Part shown: in pieces, positions 1 to 4,525 of the stretch
Numbering within the stretch: position 1 is the stretch's first letter
How the letters are laid out: every line of letters starts with the position of its first letter
Origin: CAYGWP01 sp964353455
GTDB lineage: Bacteria > Planctomycetota > Phycisphaerae > FEN-1346
Assembly (NCBI GenBank): GCA_964353455.1
Contig: CAYGWP010000530.1
Location: 1 to 7,459, forward strand
Direction: 5' to 3'
DNA length: 7,459 bases
Notes under the pieces: model-generated
Databases searched by the model: none
Seen by the model: the letters and a program-made list of their open reading frames with translations, nothing else
Told to the model about the DNA's origin: nothing
Position numbers and translations under genes: made by a program

Positions 1-405
1 GCAGACGATCTTGCCCTCTTCCTCCAGTTCAAACGGCTCCTTGCGGTACTGTGCGATGGCCTTCTGGAGGGCCTCCATACCCATGACGGAGCAGTGCATC
101 TTGGCCTCGGGAAGGCCGCCCAGGTACTGGGCGATGTCATCGTTGGTGATCTTGGCGGCTTCATCGAGGGTCTTGCCGCGGATGATTTCTATGAGCGCAT
201 CGGAAGATGCGATGGCGCTGGCGCAGCCGAACGTCTGGAACTTGGCCTCGGCGATGCGGCCCTGCTTGTCGAGCCTGGCCATCAGCCGCAGGGCGTCGCC
301 GCAGGTGATGTTGCCGACCGTGGCCTCGAGGTCCGGCTTGGGGATCTCGCCCACGTTCCGCGGATGCAGAAAGTGCTCTTTGACCTTCTCCGTGTAGTCC
401 CACAT
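1..405 (-). CDS. nifU: NifU/IscU-type Fe-S cluster assembly scaffold (C-terminus beyond the left edge)
   Basis: This protein is a cytoplasmic scaffold on which [Fe-S] clusters are built from iron and cysteine-derived sulfur before transfer to apo-proteins. The visible 135 residues start MWDYTEKVKEHF, close to the start of Azotobacter NifU as I remember it. All three cluster-ligand cysteines are present: C35 (TCGDA), C61 (FGCASA) and C105 (HCSVMG). D37, two residues after the first cysteine, is also conserved. The frame is still open at base 1. The last residues, EEEGKIVC, resemble the entry to the central [2Fe-2S] domain of full NifU, so the complete protein is probably multidomain rather than a short IscU; this is inferred. 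The ATG at 405-403 has an AAGGAGG site 11 bases upstream (plus-strand 417-423). The gene reads out of the window and has its own promoter. A desulfurase (NifS/IscS) would be expected nearby but is not in view. The family call is very secure; nifU versus iscU is less so. Confidence 0.94.
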   Translation of the reverse strand, partial: MWDYTEKVKEHFLHPRNVGEIPKPDLEATVGNITCGDALRLMARLDKQGRIAEAKFQTFGCASAIASSDALIEIIRGKTLDEAAKITNDDIAQYLGGLPEAKMHCSVMGMEALQKAIAQYRKEPFELEEEGKIVC

Positions 406-441
406 GATGGGCAATGCCTCCTTCGCAGAATCATATCAGCC

Positions 442-470
442 ATTGTAAGCCCGGAGCGGGGAACTATCAA
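442..470 (-). promoter_or_regulatory. sigma-70-type promoter for nifU
   Basis: On the minus strand a -35 box TTGATA (plus-strand 465-470) and a -10 box TACAAT (442-447) are separated by exactly 17 bases. Transcription would start near 435, giving a leader of about 30 bases that contains the AAGGAGG ribosome site. The match to consensus (5/6 and 5/6) and the distance to the start codon support it. It means nifU need not be co-transcribed with the PilZ gene upstream. Confidence 0.7.
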
Positions 471-558
471 GGAAGTGCGAAAACAGAGCCGCAGCGAAGG
501 GCGATGGGGTGTGCCTGCCCGCCGCGCTGAGTGTGCAATCACGCAAACTTAAACCGCT

Positions 559-900
559 CTAGTCCGGCAACTCGCGCTCGAACTGGACGACCATGTTGTA
601 CTCGTCCGGAAACTCCTCGATTCGCCAGACGGTCGCGGCAACAGCCACACGTTTGGCGATTCGCGCAACATCTTTCGGCAGGATAAGGAACTCGGCGCAC
701 ACACGCTGCCCCAGGTTGGCGCCCACGGTGGCCGGCATGCCGGTCATGCGGGCGCCGCTCCGAGATACGTTGACCGTCTTGCCTCGAAACAGGATCCGGT
801 TGGTGCCATCGCGGATGACGACCTCATAGATGCGCCGCTTGCGCTCATGGCGGCGGCGGTTCCCGACGACGCGTCGTGTCAGGCCTTCAAGTTTGCTCAT
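559..900 (-). CDS. small PilZ-domain protein (likely cyclic-di-GMP binding)
   Basis: The product has 113 residues and consists of little more than one PilZ domain. PilZ domains bind cyclic di-GMP through an RxxxR motif and a (D/N)xSxxG motif. Here R16-R-H-E-R20 and N44-V-S-R-S-G49 fit both, separated by a plausible first strand (IYEVVIRDG). The rest alternates strands in the way expected of a small beta barrel, including VCAEFLIL, VAVAATVWRI and YNMVVQFE. The N-terminus is strongly basic (RRRHERKRR). No signal peptide, membrane segment or output domain is seen, so it would act as a cytoplasmic adaptor whose target cannot be told from sequence. The ATG at 900-898 is preceded by AAAGGA (plus-strand 911-916) at 10 bases. 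It lies upstream of nifU on the same strand with a gap of 153 bases, and it is divergent from cysK. Asn instead of Asp at position 44 occurs in other PilZ proteins. Ligand binding itself is inferred. Confidence 0.8.
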   Translation of the reverse strand: MSKLEGLTRRVVGNRRRHERKRRIYEVVIRDGTNRILFRGKTVNVSRSGARMTGMPATVGANLGQRVCAEFLILPKDVARIAKRVAVAATVWRIEEFPDEYNMVVQFERELPD

Positions 901-1026
901 GACCGCGCAGTCCTTTCTCGTTGTGGCGGCAAATGCGGGAGGCCGCCGGAAGCGACTACAACCCCTCTCTTATCGGCACACGGCCCCCTGTAACTCCAGT
1001 CGCCCCGCGTTTCCCCCCGCGTTTCC

Positions 1027-1055
1027 TTGACTTATCTGGCGGTTTCCCCTAAACT
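1027..1055 (+). promoter_or_regulatory. sigma-70-type promoter for cysK
   Basis: A -35 box TTGACT (1027-1032) and a -10 box TAAACT (1050-1055) are separated by 17 bases. The predicted start of transcription is near 1062, which leaves a leader of about 40 bases before the GTG at 1102 with a Shine-Dalgarno site in it. The TTG of the -35 box also opens an in-frame extension of the cysK reading frame. The promoter explains those bases better than coding does. Confidence 0.7.
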
Positions 1056-1088
1056 GCGCCGGTTGCAGCGGGAAGCCCGAACACAAGT

Positions 1089-1095
1089 GAGGAGG
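1089..1095 (+). promoter_or_regulatory. ribosome binding site that fixes the cysK start
   Basis: GAGGAGG at 1089-1095 lies 6 bases before a GTG at 1102. No comparable site precedes the upstream in-frame TTG at 1027. The GTG start also gives the usual length of the family. Confidence 0.75.
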
Positions 1096-1101
1096 CCGGC
1101 A

Positions 1102-2031
1102 GTGGCCAGACTTTTTGAGGATGCGGGCTGGACGATCGGCGGCACGCCGCTCGTGCGGATTCATCGTCTCATCCGCTCGAAGGCCGCCGTCTATGCCAAG
1201 TTGGAGTACTTCAACCCCCTCTCCAGCGTCAAGGACCGCATCGGGCTGGCGATGATCGCCGCGGGCCAGCGCGAGGGCCGCATCGGCCCGAAGACCATTA
1301 TCATCGAGCCGACGAGCGGCAACACGGGCATCGCCCTGGCGTTCGTCTGCGCGGTGCGCGGGCTCCGGTGCGTCCTTACGATGCCCGAAAGCATGAGCAT
1401 CGAGCGGAGGAAACTTCTGAAGGCCCTCGGGGCCGAACTCGTCCTCACCCCGGCCGCCGAAGGCATGCGCGGCGCCATCGCCAGAGCCAAGCAACTCGCC
1501 AAGGAAACCCCCGACTCCTTCCTCCCGAACCAGTTCGAGAACCCGGCCAACCCGGAGATCCATCGCCGGACCACCGCCGAGGAAATCTGGTGGGACACCG
1601 ACGGCCTGGCCGATGCGGTGGTCGCCGGCGTCGGAACCGGCGGCACGATCACTGGCATCGCCGACGTCATCAAGCGGCGCAAGGCCTCGTTCCGGGCGAT
1701 CGCCGTCGAGCCGGCCGGCAGCGCGGTCCTCTCGGGCGGCCAGCCGGGGCCGCACGTCATCCAGGGGATCGGCGCGGGGTTCGTCCCGGCCGTCCTCGAC
1801 CGGTCGCTCATCGACGAGGTTGTTACGGTGAGCGATGAGGAGGCGCTCGACTGGGCACGCCGCGCTGCACGCGAGGAAGGCCTGCTGGTCGGCATCTCCA
1901 GCGGCGCAGCACTCGCCGCCACCCAGAAGGTCGCCGCACGCAAGGACATGGAAGGCAAACTCATCGTCGTCATCATCCCCAGTTGCGGCGAGCGGTATCT
2001 CTCGACCGCGCTCTTCGAGGGCATTGTTTGA
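1102..2031 (+). CDS. cysK: cysteine synthase A (O-acetylserine sulfhydrylase)
   Basis: This cytoplasmic PLP enzyme makes L-cysteine and acetate from O-acetyl-L-serine and sulfide, the last step of sulfur assimilation. From the GTG start it has 309 residues, normal for CysK. The PLP lysine is K44 in SSVKDR. The substrate loop PTSGNTG covers 70-76, the phosphate-binding loop GTGGTITG covers 178-185, and GISSGAALAA near 264-273 supplies the serine facing the pyridine nitrogen. NPANPEIHRRTTAEEIW at 147-163 matches the family's conserved segment. All expected active-site residues are present. It has its own promoter and is divergent from the PilZ gene. The next gene, ndk, starts 181 bases further on, beyond a repeat region. 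No serine acetyltransferase gene is in view. Cystathionine beta-synthase or CysM remain possible because these are close relatives, but the length and motifs favour CysK. Supplying cysteine for the nearby NifU pathway is a contextual inference. Confidence 0.95.
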   Translation: MARLFEDAGWTIGGTPLVRIHRLIRSKAAVYAKLEYFNPLSSVKDRIGLAMIAAGQREGRIGPKTIIIEPTSGNTGIALAFVCAVRGLRCVLTMPESMSIERRKLLKALGAELVLTPAAEGMRGAIARAKQLAKETPDSFLPNQFENPANPEIHRRTTAEEIWWDTDGLADAVVAGVGTGGTITGIADVIKRRKASFRAIAVEPAGSAVLSGGQPGPHVIQGIGAGFVPAVLDRSLIDEVVTVSDEEALDWARRAAREEGLLVGISSGAALAATQKVAARKDMEGKLIVVIIPSCGERYLSTALFEGIV

Positions 2032-2042
2032 AACGGCAAACT

Positions 2043-2191
2043 GCAAACAGCAATGACCAATCAAAAAGCAAACGGCTAAACGACAAGGGCGCGCGCACGG
2101 CTTCTTTATTGCTGTTTGCCTTTTGTTGTTTGCTTGCCTGTTGCTGTTTGCTTCTTGCTGTTTGACTGGTCATTGGTGCTTGGTCATTGGT
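2043..2191 (+). repeat. word-repeat region between cysK and ndk
   Basis: The gap is built from a few short words in both orientations. TTGCTGTTTGC or a close variant begins at 2109, 2123, 2141 and 2155. TGGTCATTGGT occurs at 2167-2177 and 2181-2191. The reverse complements of both words lie at the left end: GCAAACAGCAAT at 2043-2054 pairs exactly with ATTGCTGTTTGC at 2108-2119, and AATGACCAA follows directly. The stretch is AT-rich compared with the genes on both sides. I see no reliable promoter or terminator in it. It is probably an intergenic repeat; its function is unknown. Confidence 0.7.
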
Positions 2192-2201
2192 CATTCCTGG
2201 C

Positions 2202-2207
2202 AGGAGG
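2202..2207 (+). promoter_or_regulatory. ribosome binding site that fixes the ndk start
   Basis: AGGAGG at 2202-2207 lies 5 bases before a TTG at 2213, from which the NDK fold begins at once (MDRTLVMLKPDAV). The frame is open further upstream, but that part is made of the repeat region. Confidence 0.75.
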
Positions 2208-2212
2208 CAACC

Positions 2213-2683
2213 TTGGATCGCACTCTGGTGATGCTGAAACCCGATGCCGTGGCGCGCGGCCTGATCGGCCGGATCATAGCCCGCCTGGAGGCCAAGGGCC
2301 TCAAGATCGTTGCCCTCAAGATGGCCAGGCTCGGCACCGCCCTCGCCGAACGCCATTACGCTGAACACAAGGGCAAGCCGTTCTACGAGCCGCTCATCCG
2401 CTTCGTCACGAGCGGCCCGACCGTCTTCCTGATCCTGGAGGGGAAGGATGCTGTGGCCGTCGTCCGCAAGATGGCGGGGGCCACCTTCGGCCCGGCCGCC
2501 GAACCAGGAACCGTCCGCGGCGACCTCGGCATGTCCAACCGCTTCAACCTCATCCACGGCAGCGATTCCCCCGAGGCCGCCGCCGCAGAAATCTCCCTCT
2601 TCTTCACCCCCGGCGAACTCATCGAATGGAACCCCGCCGCATGGCCCTGGACCTACGACTTCTCCACCGGCGAGCCAGTGTGA
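2213..2683 (+). CDS. ndk: nucleoside diphosphate kinase
   Basis: This enzyme transfers the gamma phosphate between nucleoside triphosphates and diphosphates through a phosphohistidine intermediate, balancing NTP and dNTP pools in the cytoplasm. It has 156 residues, slightly longer than the usual bacterial 140-150. It starts with the family signature TLVMLKPDAV containing K9. The catalytic histidine is H115 in NLIHGSDS. Other conserved parts are RHYAEHKGKPFY (47-58), SGPTVFLILEG (67-77) and PGTVRGDLG (98-106). The C-terminal tail, WNPAAWPWTYDFSTGEPV, is longer than in many homologues and resembles the tails of longer NDK forms. The TTG start has a strong AGGAGG site. No convincing promoter was found between it and cysK, so it may depend on read-through or on a promoter hidden in the repeats. 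A perfect palindrome begins 8 bases after the stop codon. Confidence 0.96.
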   Translation: MDRTLVMLKPDAVARGLIGRIIARLEAKGLKIVALKMARLGTALAERHYAEHKGKPFYEPLIRFVTSGPTVFLILEGKDAVAVVRKMAGATFGPAAEPGTVRGDLGMSNRFNLIHGSDSPEAAAAEISLFFTPGELIEWNPAAWPWTYDFSTGEPV

Positions 2684-2691
2684 ACGCACAC

Positions 2692-2717
2692 GTAGGCCGG
2701 GGCGCGCCCCGGCCTAC
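2692..2717 (+). terminator. perfect 26-base palindrome after ndk, possible terminator
   Basis: GTAGGCCGGGGCG is followed at once by its exact reverse complement, giving a 13-base-pair self-complementary site 8 bases past the ndk stop. The very GC-rich stem could stop transcription, but there is no T-run after it, so it is not a classic intrinsic terminator. It may instead be a dispersed intergenic repeat. The palindrome is seen directly; the terminator role is a guess. Confidence 0.5.
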
Positions 2718-2757
2718 TGCGTCATTTACGGGTGCTTGCCTCGGCGGGTGGCCGAGA

Positions 2758-2869
2758 GTTTAGCCGCGACTCGTTTAGCCGCGACTCGAAGAGGAGCGCG
2801 TGTTGCCGTTCGAAAACGCGCTCCTCTTCGAGTCGCGGCTAAACTCATAACTTCGAGTCGCGGCTAAAC
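2758..2869 (+). repeat. nested inverted repeat (four copies of a 15-mer, about 44 bp of stem)
   Basis: The 15-mer GTTTAGCCGCGACTC occurs at 2758-2772 and 2773-2787. Its reverse complement occurs at 2830-2844 and 2855-2869. The inner pair belongs to a perfect 29-base-pair stem (2773-2801 with 2816-2844) closed by a 14-base loop. The outer pair can add another 15 base pairs, with one 10-base bulge on the right (2845-2854). No coding sequence is seen in it. It resembles a REP/BIME-type or MITE-like non-autonomous element, but I saw no target-site duplication and no transposase. Its effect on ndk or hisD expression is unknown. Confidence 0.85.
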
Positions 2870-2934
2870 GTGCCACCCCCGTGACGCAGTACGCCCCGGC
2901 CCACATATCTCTTTCAAGCCACCCTCTCGCCGGT

Positions 2935-2940
2935 TATAAT
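2935..2940 (+). promoter_or_regulatory. -10 box of the hisD promoter
   Basis: A perfect TATAAT lies at 2935-2940. Transcription would start near 2947, about 20 bases before the ribosome site. The -35 region (TTTCAA at 2912-2917, 17-base spacing) is weak, so activity may depend on an activator or on other contacts. It lies downstream of the nested repeat, so hisD is probably transcribed independently of ndk. Confidence 0.6.
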
Positions 2941-2965
2941 CCCCTTCTGAATTTGCACAGCAGAC

Positions 2966-2970
2966 GGAGG
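2966..2970 (+). promoter_or_regulatory. ribosome binding site that fixes the hisD start
   Basis: GGAGG at 2966-2970 lies 6 bases before a GTG at 2977. The frame is open for another 32 codons upstream, but that stretch contains the -10 box and has no family similarity that I recognise. Confidence 0.75.
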
Positions 2971-2976
2971 AAGGCC

Positions 2977-4308
2977 GTGATCCGCCGAATTGATGCGAGA
3001 ACCGCCGAAGGCCGGGCCGCCCTGGAATCGCTCCGCGCGACCCTGAGCGCAGGGCAGGGGATGATCTCCGGCGAGACCGCGCCGGCCGACGTCGAAACCG
3101 GCGTCCGACGCATCCTCGACTCCGTCCGCAAACGCGGTGATACGGCCGTCTGTGAATGGACGCACAAACTCGACGGCGTCGCCCTGCGCCCGGAGACCCT
3201 GCGCGTCCCCGAAGAGACCATCGAGGCCGCATACCGCGCGATGCCCAAGGAGTTCATCCAGACCGTGACGCGAGTGCGCGAGGCCGTCCGCCGGTTTCAG
3301 CGCTACGTCCTGCCGCGCGAGCGCAAACCGCTTGCGCGCGAGGGGCGGACGCTGCGCCTGGTCCATCGCCCGATGTCGCGCGTGGGCGTTTATGTGCCCG
3401 GCGGCAAGGCGTTTTATCCATCGACCGTGCTGATGACGGCGGTGCCCGCGCTGTCGGCGGGGGTGCCGGAGGTGGCGGTGGCGTGCCCGCCCACGTCCGA
3501 CGGTGACATCGCCAGGAGCGTCCTGGCCGTCTGCCGCGTCGCCGGCGTCTCGGAGGTCTATCGGATGGGCGGCGTCCAGGCGATTGCCGCAATGGCCTAC
3601 GGCACGGCCACGGTGCGGCCGGTCGAGAAGATCGTCGGCCCCGGCAACACGTATGTGCAACTGGCGAAGAAACTGGTTTTCGGGCGGGTCGCTATCGACA
3701 GTTTCGCCGGCCCGAGCGAGGTGGTCGTTCTGGCCGATTCGTCGGCCGATGCGGGCCTCGTCGCCGCCGACATGCTCAGCCAGGTCGAGCACGACCCCGG
3801 CTCGGCGATCCTCGTGACGCCCGATGCGGCCTTGGCCGCCGCGGTCGTCAAGGAAATCGAGAAACAGACGGCGGGCATGAAGCGCGCCGATGCCATCCGG
3901 TCGGCGCTCGAGAAGTACTCCGCCGTCGTCGTCGTGACCGACATGGATGCCGCTGCCGAGATCATAAACGGTTTGGCGCCCGAGCACCTGGAGATCCAGA
4001 CCGAGAATCCCGAGGACGTCCTGCGCAGCATCCGCAGCGCCGGAGCGGTCTTCCTCGGCCGCTATACGCCCGTTGCCGTCGGCGACTACGTGGCAGGGCC
4101 CAGCCACACGCTGCCGACCGGCGGCACGGCCCGCTGGGCCAGCGGCCTGACGGCCCGCGACTTCCTCCGCTCGATGAGCGTCATCGAGTATGACCGCGAG
4201 GCGCTTGCCGCCGACGCCGAGGACGTCCTGCGCCTGGCAGAGGTCGAAGGTTTCCCGGCCCACGCCGCCAGTGTCAGAAAACGCCTCGAAACCGAGCCGC
4301 GACCGTAG
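2977..4308 (+). CDS. hisD: histidinol dehydrogenase
   Basis: HisD oxidises L-histidinol to L-histidine in two NAD-dependent steps, ending histidine biosynthesis in the cytoplasm. From the GTG start it has 443 residues, close to the usual 430-440. All key residues known from the E. coli enzyme are present with matching spacing and a 10-residue offset: zinc ligands Q269, H272 (SQVEHD), D370 (VGDYVAGPSHTLPT) and H429 (GFPAHAAS), and catalytic E336-H337 (PEHLEI). The NAD-site segment GPGNTYVQLAKK begins at 221, and PSEVVVLAD follows it. It stands alone here, with no other his gene in view, so the his genes are probably dispersed in this genome. A near-consensus -10 box precedes it and a hairpin follows it at 4338. 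I see no attenuator or histidine-rich leader peptide. Identification is secure. Confidence 0.97.
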   Translation: MIRRIDARTAEGRAALESLRATLSAGQGMISGETAPADVETGVRRILDSVRKRGDTAVCEWTHKLDGVALRPETLRVPEETIEAAYRAMPKEFIQTVTRVREAVRRFQRYVLPRERKPLAREGRTLRLVHRPMSRVGVYVPGGKAFYPSTVLMTAVPALSAGVPEVAVACPPTSDGDIARSVLAVCRVAGVSEVYRMGGVQAIAAMAYGTATVRPVEKIVGPGNTYVQLAKKLVFGRVAIDSFAGPSEVVVLADSSADAGLVAADMLSQVEHDPGSAILVTPDAALAAAVVKEIEKQTAGMKRADAIRSALEKYSAVVVVTDMDAAAEIINGLAPEHLEIQTENPEDVLRSIRSAGAVFLGRYTPVAVGDYVAGPSHTLPTGGTARWASGLTARDFLRSMSVIEYDREALAADAEDVLRLAEVEGFPAHAASVRKRLETEPRP

Positions 4309-4337
4309 TACGTGTTTAGCGTGTGCCGTGCTGTTAA

Positions 4338-4360
4338 CCCTCTCCCCTTGCGGGAGAGGG
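4338..4360 (+). terminator. hairpin after hisD, possible terminator or repeat unit
   Basis: CCCTCTCCC (4338-4346) and GGGAGAGGG (4352-4360) form a perfect 9-base-pair stem with a 5-base loop, 30 bases past the hisD stop. No T-run follows. The sequence continues TGGCCGAAGGCCGGGTGAGGGG, which resembles a CCCTCTCCC/GGGAGAGGG intergenic repeat seen in many GC-rich bacteria. The terminator role is therefore uncertain. Confidence 0.5.
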
Positions 4361-4410
4361 TGGCCGAAGGCCGGGTGAGGGGTTGCCGTGGGTCGCCCCC
4401 TCCCCCCCAA

Positions 4411-4461
4411 CCCCTCTCCCGCCCGCCAATACAGCGGGCGGGCAGGCTGAGGGGAGAGGGG
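4411..4461 (+). repeat. second GC-rich hairpin of the hisD-permease gap
   Basis: CCCCTCTCCC (4411-4420) can pair with GGGAGAGGGG (4452-4461). Alternatively, CCCGCCCGC (4418-4426) pairs with GCGGGCGGG (4434-4442) around a 7-base loop. It shares the CCCTCTCCC/GGGAGAGGG words with the hairpin at 4338-4360, so the two look like copies of one repeat family. There is no sign of coding. Confidence 0.7.
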
Positions 4462-4481
4462 CGAACAGGGCCACGCTGAAC

Positions 4482-4508
4482 GCGCACGGGTCCGGAGACC
4501 CACCGCGC
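4482..4508 (+). repeat. hairpin repeat, copy 1, just upstream of the permease start
   Basis: The stem pairs GCGC with GCGC and GGGTC with GACCC, with a small internal loop and a CGGA tetraloop. The core GGGTCCGGAGACCCACCGCGC (4488-4508) matches 6347-6367 at 19 of 21 positions. It ends 17 bases before the permease ATG, just ahead of the ribosome site, so an effect on translation is possible but unproven. Confidence 0.65.
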
Positions 4509-4525
4509 TATGGGCGGGTGACCTC

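Noticed and set aside
1027..1101. N-terminal extension of cysK from a TTG
   Set aside because: The TTG is part of a TTGACT -35 box with a matching -10 box 17 bases on. It has no ribosome site, and the extension exceeds the family length.
2162..2190. Promoter for ndk using TTGACT at 2162-2167
   Set aside because: The matching -10 position reads CATTGG, which is too far from consensus, and the -35-like word is part of the repeat.
2123..2212. Hydrophobic, lipoprotein-like leader (MLFACLLLFASCC) in frame with ndk
   Set aside because: It is translated from the intergenic word-repeat. NDK is cytoplasmic, and a strong ribosome site fixes the start at 2213.
2758..2869. CRISPR array
   Set aside because: There are only four 15-base units, two in each orientation, without regular spacers. 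This is an inverted repeat, not an array.
2881..2976. 32-codon upstream extension of hisD
   Set aside because: It contains the TATAAT box and lacks HisD similarity. The GGAGG before 2977 gives a family-length protein.
4510..4521. Three-codon mini-ORF (ATG GGC GGG TGA) before the permease
   Set aside because: It has no ribosome site and is too short to judge. Its stop overlaps the GGTGA site, probably by chance.
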